Shown here piece by piece: positions 21,301 to 28,175 of a stretch of 64,000 nucleotides of DNA (the stretch's first letter is position 1; each line of letters opens with the position of its first letter). The translations under genes were made by a program, and so were the position numbers. Origin of the DNA: Bradyrhizobiaceae bacterium PARB1 (GTDB taxonomy: Bacteria; Pseudomonadota; Alphaproteobacteria; Rhizobiales; Xanthobacteraceae); NCBI GenBank assembly GCA_002256345.1, contig NKIY01000007.1, forward strand, positions 96,490 through 160,489. The letters are read 5' to 3'. Under the pieces are notes generated by a model. The model did no database searches. It saw nothing but the letters and a program-made list of their open reading frames with translations, and was not told the origin of the DNA.

Positions 21301-24300
21301 TCCAGATCGAGTGGCTATGCGCCGATCCGTTCGGAAGCGTTCCGGACAAGGAGTCGATCGAGATCGTGCCACCGAATGCGTTCAGCGTACCATCGACCGT
21401 GATTTGCTTGATGCCGCCGCGCATATTGCCGACCAGCGCAATCTCGCGGCCGGCATCGACGGAGATCACCGCCCCGGTGCCGACACGGATGGCGCCCTCG
21501 GACCGGAGCATCAGATCGCCGCCGATACGTTGATCGAGAACACCCGCGGCCGGATCTTCCAGATAGAGCGGCGGCGTCCAGATCTCGAACGTGGCACTGC
21601 GCCCGCTGCCGGTCGGCAGCGACAGCGCCGCCGAAACCTGCCGGTAGACGGGGGTCTCGACACTGATCCGCGCCTGCTCGGCGACAACCACGCCCATATG
21701 GCCAGTCATGTCGTAATTCGCGAATCCGGACCGGAACAGTGATGCGTCCAGTTCGAGCAAAGCCCGGACCGGCACATTTCGCGAAACGGCAGCTCCTGCG
21801 CCAATGATCGTTCCGCTCGCGAATACAACATCGCTCGGAGCGACGGCGCCCGCCGCCATGACACCCGAGGATGGCGGGATCGGAATGCCGTTCGGAAAGA
21901 CATTCCCGGGTACAATGTAGTTGGTCGGGAATTGAATGGCGTTCGAAGAGAACCGGACGATCTGCGAGCCTTTTGGGATCGTCGGCTGTGAATAGAAGTT
22001 GGCGCTCGCTGTTAGTTGAGATCCGAGCGGGTTAATGTAGACGATCCTGTAACTCGAGGCGGCGTTTGCCGTTGCCGGCAGTTGCCAATCAGCTGCCAGT
22101 GTCACCAGATTGTCCGCAGAGAATTGCGGCGTGGCTCCGAGTACCTCCCCTGGCGCCGCGACCGTCCTGGTGTAGTGGAAATCCGCCGGAAGGATTTCGC
22201 CGCTGCGGACAATGAAGTCCTCCGTCGCGACCAGATCAATCGGCGCGATTTCGCCTGCCGCAAGCTCGCCATTGTTGCGCAGAATCCGGCCACCGATGAC
22301 CACGCCCGGCCCGGACGAGATCGTCAGTTTGCCGCCGCCGGCCATGCCATAGGCAATGATATCGCCATTGAGAGTCAACCCACCGAGCTGCGACGTTGTG
22401 GCAACGTCGCCCGCATTGACATAGTAGTCCGCAGCCAGCGTGACGTCTCCGCCCTTGCCGCCCTTGATCTTGCCGTTGATACCGACAAACGCGCCCGACG
22501 ATACGTCGATGAGGCTGCCTTGGGCCGTGCTGACATCGCCGGTGGAAACCAGGCTCACATTGCCGCCATCGATAAACGCAGCCTTGTTGTTGTCGGCACG
22601 ATCGATCTTTGCATTCACCCAAAGCCCGCCGACATCGAGCGTTACGCCTTCCCGCAGCGTCACACCGGACTTGCCATCGATCATCAGTCCGCGTGGAACT
22701 TGGTTCGGCGTCGCGGTCTGGAATACATTGGTCACCGCAAGGCGGCCGCCATGGGCGGTGACATCCGCGGCGAGATCGACATTCGGCGCTATCAGGTTCA
22801 GGACGCCGCCATCGGCCAGCGTCAGGGCGCGCTCGATGGTCACCTTGCCCGCGGTCGCAAGATCGAGCCCTCCGAGCTTGATGCCGTTCAGGCGCCCCGC
22901 ATCAAGCCACAAGCTCTTGTTGCGATCCGCCGGCAGCGCCGCCGCGAGATCGAGACCTGCGGTGATATCCGCGATGTCGCCGATCTTCACATCGGTGTCG
23001 AACACGCCGACTCGCCCGAAATAATTATAGTTGCCCGACGCCAGCGTCGCCGCCTGCGCGACGATCGTCTGCGTCGCCTTGTAGCCGTCGGTCACGCCGC
23101 TCGGGCGCTTGCCGTTCTGCCGTCCGCCTTGCACCACATCGGCAATGATGTCCGCCTCGAAGACCGCCGTCGGCGTCGCCAGATTGAGCCGTCCGGCATC
23201 GCGGCCCACGGTGTAGCCATCCTCCCAGCGGATGGAGTTGCGGCCGCGGTCGAAGATGGATGTCCAGATTTCGGTGAGGCGCTTGTCCTCCTGCCCCTGG
23301 ATATTATGCGAGCGGCGGAAGCTGCCCGCAAAATTCGCGAATTCGAGATCGCCCGGCGCGTTGTCGATGCTGTAACGGCGCCCGTCGCGGCTGATCAGAT
23401 TGGTGGAGCGGATATAGCCGCCGGAAAAATCTAGCGAGCCGCCGGACAGATCGAACACCGCGCCTTTCTGCGCGATCACCACGTCGGAAGCGAGCGTGAT
23501 GGTGCCGCCCACCGCCGCCCACTCCCCGATGCCATGTGCGGTGTTGGCGAGATAACCGCCGACTTCCAGCAAGCCGCCGCCGGTGTAGTAGCGATCGGAG
23601 TCGTAGCCGCCGGTGCCTGCGGGCACCAAGGTCAGGTTGCGGATATCGATCCAGACATTCTCGTTCTTGAGCACGCTGCCATCGCGGTTCTGCGGGGAGT
23701 CGCGCAGCTCATTGCCCTGGATGTTCACCTGCATGTTGTTCGCCGCCATGGCAAGCGCGACATTGCGGATGCCCGAGACATCGAGCGTGGCGCCCGTCTC
23801 GGTGATAATCCGCGATTTTGCCGACACCGCGATCTGACCGCCTTGTGCCGCGGTATATGAGCCGCCCTTGAAGGTCACCTTGCCGCCGCTCACGACTTCA
23901 ATGCGCGACTGATCCTGGCGATCGGCCAGCATCGAGAGATTGTCGAACACACCCGGCACGACAGCCGCGCGCGCCGCATTGGCCGCGTTCGAAGCTGCAA
24001 TCAGGCCGTCGCGCTGGCTGTCGAGCGCGGTCTCAGTGCTGTCTAGCTCCGGCAGGATCGCGGTGAGCGCCGCTGCGCCTAGCGTGATCGCACCTTCTTG
24101 ATCGGAAGCCCGGTTGAGCAGATGGATAGTGCCGCGAGTGTTGACGGAGGTCGTCGCCAGCAGCGCGCCATTCTGAAGAAGATTGCGGCCAGCCAGGGTG
24201 ATATCGCCCTGCTGCGCGAAGATCAGGCCATCATTGCTGACCCGGCCGGCGCTGCTTTGATCCTTGAACTGCGGCGAGATCTCGATGCCTCGCGTCGTCG

Positions 24301-25342
24301 AGACTGAATTTGCGTCGGTGGAAAAACCGCGCCGCAACACAAAATCGTCGCCGGCTGCAAGGATCGTCTGCCCCTTCGGCGTCGCGATTGCGCCGCTATT
24401 GCTGACTTCGGAGCCGATCATCAGCACATAACCGCCGCCCGCCGTCACCGATGACGGCGCGCGGGTGCCGATCACTGCGCCGGCTTCGACGACGACCTTG
24501 CCGCCGGTCGCCTTGAAATTCGGCGTGTAGACGGAGCCATTGAGCTCGCTGAAAATGCCGGTCTTGGCGAATTGGTCCGGCGTGATATCGGCAGCCGCCG
24601 CGATCAGCGAGCCGACATTGACCTGGCTGTTGCCGCCAAAGATGATGCCGTTCGGATTGATCACATAGACATGGCCATCGGCCTTGATGTTGCCGAGAAT
24701 CTGGCTCGGCGCCGTTGCGTTATTGACGCGGTTGAGCGCCACCCAATTGCTGTTGCCCATCTGGTCGAAGGTCAGCGTGGTGCGCGCGCCAACATTGAAA
24801 CTCTGCCAGTTCAGGATCGCCTGCTGGGCCTGCTGGCGGATATTGACCTGCGTCTGCCCATTGCCATCGACGCTCTGCGTCGGCTCCGAGGCGCCAACCC
24901 AGTTCTGCGGCGTGTTTGCGCCGCCCCAGCGCGGCGTATTGGGCAGCAGACCGCCTGCGGCCAACCCATTCGGCACGGCCACCGGCGCCGTCGCGGAGAC
25001 CTGCGCGGCTGCCGCGGCCGCGCGAGCGGCGGCCTGCACCGCCTGGATGTCCTGAAGCGCCCGTGCGGCCCGCGCCAGCGATTGCTGCGACTGCGCCGCC
25101 GCGGCCGCCGCTTGCTGGGCAGCCTGCGCCGCCGCATCGGAGGCGATATTCGGCGCCGAGAGGCCGCCTGCGCTACCGCCGTTCAAGGCTCTGGCATTCG
25201 CGCTGCTCGACGCAAAAAGCATCATGCCAACGGCGAGTCCGCTGACCCCCGTCAGCAACCAATCCCTTGAAACCGACCGGCCCCGCTGACGGCTTTGACG
25301 ACGATGGACGCGGAGCCTGGAAGTCGGGATGTGAGACGGCAT
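12362..25342 (-). CDS. Giant filamentous haemagglutinin-type exoprotein, copy A (complete, 4326 residues)
   Basis: A TpsA-class exoprotein. The ATG at 25342 has AAAGAG seven bases upstream; a TTG at 25357 is less likely. It has a signal peptide ending near ANA (about residue 50) and an Ala/Gln-rich helical segment at about 68-118. The TPS secretion domain spans about 165-400, with the canonical INPNGIIFGGNSQVNVGSLI block (NPNGI at 229-233). About 3500 residues of beta-helix-type repeats follow. The region near the C-terminus resembles the DUF3739 filamentous-haemagglutinin family, and a Glu/Lys/Arg-rich charged tail comes last. It is expected to form a long surface filament or secreted adhesin. 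It lies 162 bp downstream of fecR copy A, implying control by the adjacent sigma factor. No outer-membrane TpsB partner is in the window. Long open frames on the opposite strand are codon-bias shadows. Confidence 0.92.
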   Translation of the reverse strand: MPSHIPTSRLRVHRRQSRQRGRSVSRDWLLTGVSGLAVGMMLFASSSANARALNGGSAGGLSAPNIASDAAAQAAQQAAAAAAQSQQSLARAARALQDIQAVQAAARAAAAAAQVSATAPVAVPNGLAAGGLLPNTPRWGGANTPQNWVGASEPTQSVDGNGQTQVNIRQQAQQAILNWQSFNVGARTTLTFDQMGNSNWVALNRVNNATAPSQILGNIKADGHVYVINPNGIIFGGNSQVNVGSLIAAAADITPDQFAKTGIFSELNGSVYTPNFKATGGKVVVEAGAVIGTRAPSSVTAGGGYVLMIGSEVSNSGAIATPKGQTILAAGDDFVLRRGFSTDANSVSTTRGIEISPQFKDQSSAGRVSNDGLIFAQQGDITLAGRNLLQNGALLATTSVNTRGTIHLLNRASDQEGAITLGAAALTAILPELDSTETALDSQRDGLIAASNAANAARAAVVPGVFDNLSMLADRQDQSRIEVVSGGKVTFKGGSYTAAQGGQIAVSAKSRIITETGATLDVSGIRNVALAMAANNMQVNIQGNELRDSPQNRDGSVLKNENVWIDIRNLTLVPAGTGGYDSDRYYTGGGLLEVGGYLANTAHGIGEWAAVGGTITLASDVVIAQKGAVFDLSGGSLDFSGGYIRSTNLISRDGRRYSIDNAPGDLEFANFAGSFRRSHNIQGQEDKRLTEIWTSIFDRGRNSIRWEDGYTVGRDAGRLNLATPTAVFEADIIADVVQGGRQNGKRPSGVTDGYKATQTIVAQAATLASGNYNYFGRVGVFDTDVKIGDIADITAGLDLAAALPADRNKSLWLDAGRLNGIKLGGLDLATAGKVTIERALTLADGGVLNLIAPNVDLAADVTAHGGRLAVTNVFQTATPNQVPRGLMIDGKSGVTLREGVTLDVGGLWVNAKIDRADNNKAAFIDGGNVSLVSTGDVSTAQGSLIDVSSGAFVGINGKIKGGKGGDVTLAADYYVNAGDVATTSQLGGLTLNGDIIAYGMAGGGKLTISSGPGVVIGGRILRNNGELAAGEIAPIDLVATEDFIVRSGEILPADFHYTRTVAAPGEVLGATPQFSADNLVTLAADWQLPATANAASSYRIVYINPLGSQLTASANFYSQPTIPKGSQIVRFSSNAIQFPTNYIVPGNVFPNGIPIPPSSGVMAAGAVAPSDVVFASGTIIGAGAAVSRNVPVRALLELDASLFRSGFANYDMTGHMGVVVAEQARISVETPVYRQVSAALSLPTGSGRSATFEIWTPPLYLEDPAAGVLDQRIGGDLMLRSEGAIRVGTGAVISVDAGREIALVGNMRGGIKQITVDGTLNAFGGTISIDSLSGTLPNGSAHSHSIWIGDNAVLDVAGRAVTARDRSGRRYGIVQAGGTISIGGDLDWEIEGKSISPDMLAIIRPGAVLDASGTSAIIDVPVSDRFVRGSAAPLFIASDGGSIIVKSNMGLYLDGTLRAAAGGAGAAGGTLAFALEAPLYDANTVTNGVLQPREFVIAQSQGAGKLTAALQPGASDAALKVGTARIGVDRISAGGFGNLSLLSTGLISFDGDVSLQMAQNLRLYSASFALSHAAPTTSRIELAAPYVMLAGATQHLISPDAQRLAVSRNTGVLLNGANAAFRVDADLIDIRDLVGFGLDGTVPQVSGTLAVQRNGFGKIDLVSRGDLRLLQNDGSGVADATFPTGVNQVRTQISASRDLTVTAAQVYPATGVAARIGAVRTLTIQGYGWTPDMPSSAFGSLTLDAETVNQGGIVRAPGGLVTVGVTAKQVNLLPGSVTSVSLAGVSLPYGGTADGLSWIHDGKKVSFDSIAGSRLTGVTLGGASIDVRSGAVIDLQGGGELTGAGFISGRGGSVDVLKYALAAANPALNYSDLGNGVYAIVPGYRSGYAPVSPDAGNGNPVVGRQITVPAGVPGLPAGTYTLLPSTYALMPGAFRIELGAAENPVGAGVRETASGSYLTQAYLGYSGTNIRTSLPNHVIISAADTVRAHAQYNETNYSDFAITRAAHLGWPRPLLPMDGRKLTLAFTSQATLAATPLRFDGTALFAGVKGGNAGYAGVGTDSTSSFGGSTLEILGAGSSKTAGSISIADHALSAIGAPRLLIGATLGAGTATGETSGDGFPGYRLVVGSTVGTVVIRSGAVLSAGEVMLATNMNGSILVEAGATITTLGRGPSSFDSSDGYIFDLFLAPSVLAVSNGMLEFLPSINSSTSGRVDIGGCVGSACSGTTQLYSEQSIALVSNQTVNLGANVSYGTRHLQLGASAVNIGTDETLNALPAGILPLGLSFNQQIFDRLIAGNQGAGIPKLESLTLTARNSINVFGTVDLSTIEPATGRSSLAQLVLNTPAVYGYGSSSDVASLTTDKLVWSGIWNGDATVPFGAGASLLPGAVSPGGAGTGSGVLNFIASEISLGYADRMRPDNQTALERLMLGFGSVNLTASRMIGGNNKGNLTVYQFGPSPDANYNPKTYAGTGGILNLTTPLLSGAAGSTLSITAGGALNVLAPAGADLGTSNSDALGATLNLKGDTITIASAVVLPSGRLSLTAKNDIVLADGSHIDVSGRAVAMFDVTQYSWGGSVAVESTDGGVMQSAGSVIDLSAENNAAGSLSVAALKGNIALAGSIRGAASGSYHAGGGVMLPWLSGGVAIRGGTIADFAGLNARLTAGGIFGERSFQTKQGDLVVGDEIRANLVTISVDGGSLTVNGRIDASGERVGTIRLAARDGLTLGASSMLDAHGTVLRVDSDGDAIDSPNRAIVELTSKAGRVTLQSGATIDLRSADSVARGTLTINARRMSETGGDIDIDAGGNYDIRSARSIAVNGLWTYQPTDADGTIVQDNGGTNPIGADGSVGLDQVHQRSEAFMQAALANGDLRGRLGGLSRYTDAFHLRPGVEIAPATEDGKLTIKNDIDLSRYRYDSVNPHTQKTAIYGSGEPGALVIRAGGDLSIQGSVTDGFAPPPGTPDDNGWASAIVTFPGGMTENAYALPKGATIPKGATFETGSVLDFDATFGRVVIAEAGVPVAQAFTLASDIPIPAGQAVPMYMYVYLGEYLISSPITLGNGVYASAVVNGNYVYYAPGDVLPAGALLQTLDLNSGSIAPVDVVVSAGSYISAGTVFSSTIYGAAPQLRANFAMPAQVTLARSYTLASAVTATGTVVTSTQAFNVGDTIPAGTVLGEGTKLGTGMSLPFAVDVDRVTWPKNVALDFNGGTVTMIADKLLTEAGTLPAWTTGIPSLSLRAGQLWAVAPMLAPGSQSWDIRLGSGADIGAASQQALRMADTLNGGGNLVLSDKHVLAGTQKEIFSVIRTGTGDLDLLAGGKFDQQTLYGIYTAGTQSAALLDGNGANPYGLPRGLTDGKVLGNRYALYDSAVAGSQYQAWYPEHGGNLTINVGGDMTGTIVGAGGGMQRATASSYVGNWLWTQGGAEQGLKTAWWINFGAYSIDSSNTNQPLVVAGFSGIGTLGGGNVAISVGGDAGVIESRGSQDAPRSQGLNIAIGSTGRRLDDGSVLKTGGGDLTLDIAGAMNPLHPRLNRSSINGNNAQSVTPMANDLNGVVANLRGLVDIGAGAIGRVDLAYGRTGTGDPRGPDLFTANLGLSSGGFTMLSGDNIATVAARGDLVIGQTVDPGTITNRMNTSPYTSGGQSFDGGGRTMFSLYTDETTLSAFSAGGNLTPFKQSTAGFGSSSASGPANHNLYTNAFPNLGFSALSGSIYIDGSTTLFPTSRGQLDLLAAQSIYGAGGSIHIGGGDVAGTVGTIARPRFSLSTNFADATAFKSVTSNLHAGDPLPARFYAVGGDIVEFRSGDQTVVTPSGSAPMTISIAAKPLWLRAGRDLVNVSGLALNNDVDDVSILWAGRDVLYAKMMVAGPGLLDVGAGRNIYLADQGQLVSLGAIAVGDTRPGASILVQAGTGVAAPDYATLAARYLDHANLAVTGTPLADQPGKVAKTYEKELADWLAQRFGFNGTAEQARAYFAGLDADQRGIFLRQVYFAELTAAGREYNDPQSSRYQNYIRGREAIATLFPDKDASGNAIARSGDITLFSTESYSTANPPVRTTRDGSVRTLFGGDIQMLAPGGRVIVGVEGVVPGANAGLLTQGGGDIQIYSQGSLLLGLSRIMTVFGDDIIAWSNQGDINAGRGAKTTIGYTPAKRVQDDYGNVIISPNAPTSGAGISARSAIPGIASGDIDLIAPQGTIDIGEAGVSGRNINLVALQIINAANITAQGNVSGVPMVQAPSISAALTTSNATAATQQTAIPGQGSGNERPSVIIVEVLGYGGGEGGEEQKDEGERRSRGQRAQVYDPLGSVQFVGMGQLSEGEKGKLTAEERDRLAAP

Positions 25343-25504
25343 TGGAAACTCTTTCAAAGGACAGCCATGTGCGCGCCAACCGGCGTGCGCGTTTGCCGGA
25401 CTGGCCGGCTGCCCTTAAGGACGTCCGCCCCTGCACAAAGCGGAAATCGTCTCGATAAAATAAACGTTTCGAAAAAAGCCCCGCATTTCACACGTTTGTC
25501 GCAA

Positions 25505-26491
25505 TCAGCTGACGATGACGATGCCGCCCCCGAGCGCGGTCGCCTTCACACCGAACACTTCCTGAAACTGCGTGACCACCGCATCGAGCCGGTTCAGCTT
25601 GAAACGCGCGCTGATCTGACGCCGGCCAAGCTCCGCATTCATCAGGACGATGCGGCCGGGACGATAGCGATTGATCTCGTCGATGACACGGGCAAGCGCT
25701 GCATTCTCAAACACCAGCATGCCGTCACGCCAACTGGATTCCACATCGGGATTTGCTGCGGAAACCGTGCCAAGGCCGGTCCGGTAACTGATCTTTTGCC
25801 GTGCCGCCACATCGGCGTCTTTGCCACCCAGGGCGACATCGATCCGCCCTGCGAGACACGTGACCTGTATATCGCCGCCTTCGCAGCGCACGACAAATTG
25901 AGCATTGGCGGCGGCAACGGCGCCCCGGCCAGCCTGCACCTTCACCGGGCGATCGCCGACCGTGATAGCAGCCTCCCCTTCGATCAGATCGATGAGTTGC
26001 TCCGGCCCCTCACCCGAAGCGACATTGAGACTGGTGCGGGTGTTCATCTCGACCGATACGTCGCCGGCCAGAGCCAGCCTGCGCTGCTCGCCGATCGCAG
26101 TTCGGTAGTCGGAGGAGAGTTCGGAAAGCGACGGCCACATGCCGAGCGGCGGACGGACCAGCATCGCGCCGCCAACGGCGGCGATCGATGCCGCGATGGC
26201 CCCGCCTACAAAACCACGCCGCGTCACCGCATCTCGGCGGCTTGCGCTTGTCTTGGCACCATGACTATCCGCAGCCTGCAGCGGCGTTTTGAGCATCCGC
26301 CACATTCGATCGGCCTGCGCATAAGCGGCCGCATGGCGCGGGCTCGTGGCTCGCCATCGTTCGAATTCACGCAAGTCCGCTGCGGTCGCGTCGCCAGTGG
26401 CGATATGGACGACCCAGTCCTTCGCCCGTGTGCGCAGCTCATCGGGGCTTTCGTCAGTTGTAGTCATGGGAGGCGGCGCATGTTCGGTCAT
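25505..26491 (-). CDS. FecR-family anti-sigma factor, copy A
   Basis: A paralogue of the protein at 5455-6429, with 328 residues. The N-terminal DUF4880-like part has LREFERWRATSPRHAAAYAQADRMW. A hydrophobic span follows an RRGFVGG motif at about 90-110. The periplasmic FecR domain has WRDGMLVFENAALARVIDEINRY (in two blocks), and the C-terminal STN-like segment is RRQISARFKLNRLDAV. The start at 26491 gives an ATGA overlap with the sigma stop, matching the architecture of copy B, and is preferred over 26500. It is predicted to sequester the ECF sigma factor and respond to the STN protein encoded upstream. Confidence 0.9.
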   Translation of the reverse strand: MTEHAPPPMTTTDESPDELRTRAKDWVVHIATGDATAADLREFERWRATSPRHAAAYAQADRMWRMLKTPLQAADSHGAKTSASRRDAVTRRGFVGGAIAASIAAVGGAMLVRPPLGMWPSLSELSSDYRTAIGEQRRLALAGDVSVEMNTRTSLNVASGEGPEQLIDLIEGEAAITVGDRPVKVQAGRGAVAAANAQFVVRCEGGDIQVTCLAGRIDVALGGKDADVAARQKISYRTGLGTVSAANPDVESSWRDGMLVFENAALARVIDEINRYRPGRIVLMNAELGRRQISARFKLNRLDAVVTQFQEVFGVKATALGGGIVIVS

Positions 26492-27030
26492 TCCGGCCAC
26501 CGATCGGTCGGCTTCTCGCGCGCATCGTCAACGTCGCCGGCCAGGCAAGCTTCGCAATGATCGAGCGCCTTGCGCAGTTCGAACCTCACCATTCGCGCCG
26601 ATATGCCAAAACGATCGGCAATTTCATTCTGCGACAACCCATCGATCCGCGCCGCCATCAAGATCTGACGTGTTCGCAGCGGCAAAGTCGCGATGGCGCG
26701 GTTGAGGGCTTCCAATTCGGATCGGGATTCGATCTCGCGTTCAGGCCCAGGCGTGGGATCCGGCAGCAGATCGAGCGGGGCATCGACGTGATGTTGCCGC
26801 ACGATGCGGCGGTCGCTGCGGCGCCGGTCTGTCGCAATGTTCATCGCCACCCGCAAGACATAGCCAGCCGGGCTCTGCACGGCGCCGATGTCATCACTGC
26901 GATACAGCCTCAGCCAGGTCTCCTGGAGGCTCTCGCTCGCCAGTTCTTCCGAGCCAAGACGTCGCGTCAGGCGTGATCTAAATTCGTCGTAACGGGCAAC
27001 GAGCACGTCACGCAGCGTGATCCATGTCAT
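26488..27030 (-). CDS. ECF RNA polymerase sigma factor (FecI-like), copy A
   Basis: A 180-residue ECF sigma factor. Region 2 includes SEELASESLQETWLRLYR and GYVLRVAMNIATDRRRS; region 4 includes ATLPLRTRQILMAARIDG and QNEIADRFGISARMVRFEL. The ATG at 27030 (MTWITLRDVL) aligns with the start of copy B; upstream in-frame starts to 27072 lack support. Unlike copy B, there is a 177-bp gap between the STN gene and this gene, so it may have its own promoter. The downstream fecR overlaps by four bases. Expected target: the exoprotein gene at 12362-25342. Confidence 0.9.
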   Translation of the reverse strand: MTWITLRDVLVARYDEFRSRLTRRLGSEELASESLQETWLRLYRSDDIGAVQSPAGYVLRVAMNIATDRRRSDRRIVRQHHVDAPLDLLPDPTPGPEREIESRSELEALNRAIATLPLRTRQILMAARIDGLSQNEIADRFGISARMVRFELRKALDHCEACLAGDVDDAREKPTDRWPE

Positions 27031-27168
27031 CGCGATGACGCCTCGCCGGCCCATGTTGCGGCACATCGGCAAGCCACGAGGCCATACCGGCGAAGCGATC
27101 GCAAAATTGCCGGCAAAAGGCGCACGTCAGGAGGTCCCCCACCCCTATCTGGCCGCCATGTAGCGCCA

Positions 27169-27180
27169 CTTTGTGACAAT
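27169..27180 (-). promoter_or_regulatory. Candidate ECF -10-like element upstream of sigma factor A
   Basis: The minus strand reads ATTGTCACAAAG in the gap between the STN gene and the sigma gene. It resembles ACTGTCATTAAG upstream of exoprotein B and CTGTCGTTAA upstream of STN gene A (27920-27934). It is offered only as a possible shared sigma-factor motif. Confidence 0.2.
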
Positions 27181-27207
27181 TCGACTACAAAACGACAAGC
27201 AGTGCGC

Positions 27208-27864
27208 CTAGCGCTCCGGGCAATCTGTCGCGCGACCGGGCTCGCGGGGCAACAAAGCCATGGTCAAAGGCTGCCGCAGCCCCGGCGGCGGTCGCTCGGT
27301 GACATTCAGGCGTTGAAGGGCCTGCGCAATGGCATCGTCGCGCCGGAAATTGCCGGTCGAACCAAGCAGGCTTGCTCGCCGCACCGCGCCGTAGTCGGTC
27401 AGCCAAAGCTGGACCGCGAGTCGATAGTCGCGATCTTTTGTCTCGACGCCTTTGCAGAGTTCGTCGATGATTCCTGCCTGCAGGTGACCCAGAAACATCC
27501 GTTGCTGCTCGGATAGCTGTTCGGTCTTTTCCTGCGGGCGAACGGTCACGGTCACCGCATCGACATCAGTCCGTCGCCCCACAAGACCTGTTCCCAGGAG
27601 CAGCTTGTCCAGCGCCAGCATCGCCGGGTACTGGCCGTTCACCGCACCCGATCGTCGCCCCGCGGCAACCGAGGTCTCGTAAAGAACCTGCACCCCACTT
27701 GTTGTAGAATAAGCGCTGAGCGCCACATCCAGCGCTTGCGCCGGAATGGCATACACCTTCCGCCCCAAGGTCGGCGCGTCACTGGTCTGCGCAACTACCG
27801 CGTGGGAGCGGCCAAGTGAGATCGCGAACAAAAACGCAACAACAAGCCTCGAAAATGTTTTCAT
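27208..27864 (-). CDS. Secreted STN-domain protein with TonB-C-like domain, copy A
   Basis: A 218-residue exported protein that starts with a signal peptide (MKTFSRLVVAFLFAISLG..., cleaved near AVVAQ). The STN domain is at about 38-100 (YAIPAQALDVALSAYSTTSG, MLALDKLLLGTGL). A TonB-C-like domain follows at about 120-205 (YRLAVQLWLTDYGAV, RDDAIAQALQRL). It is the first gene of cassette A, ahead of sigma, fecR and the giant exoprotein. It is only moderately similar to the copy B protein, more diverged than the exoprotein N-termini. As a free periplasmic STN domain it could be the ligand that relieves FecR inhibition. What it senses is unknown. Confidence 0.8.
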   Translation of the reverse strand: MKTFSRLVVAFLFAISLGRSHAVVAQTSDAPTLGRKVYAIPAQALDVALSAYSTTSGVQVLYETSVAAGRRSGAVNGQYPAMLALDKLLLGTGLVGRRTDVDAVTVTVRPQEKTEQLSEQQRMFLGHLQAGIIDELCKGVETKDRDYRLAVQLWLTDYGAVRRASLLGSTGNFRRDDAIAQALQRLNVTERPPPGLRQPLTMALLPREPGRATDCPER

Positions 27865-28175
27865 TGGAAAGGCAGTCCTAGGCCGCCGGTCAAACGCGCC
27901 CGACCACTTTCATCAACCACTTATTAACGACAGAACTTTGATAACCAATATCGCCGCCGCATGATACCCTTCACCGCGTCTTTAAGGGACCGCGCGCTCA
28001 ATTGGCATGTGAGCCACACTCAGCAATCAGCACTCCGGCAGCTATGCGACGTAGTTCCTCACGCAGTCACGCGTAGACTCGATAGGGGATCTACGCGCAA
28101 CGCGCTTGTTACCAATAGACGATCAGTTTTGAGCGTGCGCGGAGAGAATCGACTTCCAACGAACTTTCAAGCTCT
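27865..28175. other. Intergenic region between cassette A and darG
   Basis: It probably holds the promoter of cassette A near 27880-27990. No gene is seen. An 8-bp inverted repeat CGCGTAGA/TCTACGCG (28070-28077 and 28090-28097) follows the end of darG on the minus strand but has no clear T-run. Confidence 0.4.

Noticed and set aside
22016-23434. Plus-strand frame of 472 residues opposite exoprotein A
   Set aside because: Composition is dominated by Arg/Ile/Asp from reverse reading of Gly/Ala/Val repeats. No family resemblance.
12362-25342. Possibility that the giant frame is several genes or a misassembly
   Set aside because: One uninterrupted frame, a consistent repeat style throughout and a collinear paralogue support a single gene.
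28070-28097. Inverted repeat after darG as an att site or terminator
   Set aside because: Only 8 bp, no U-tract, no second copy found in the window.
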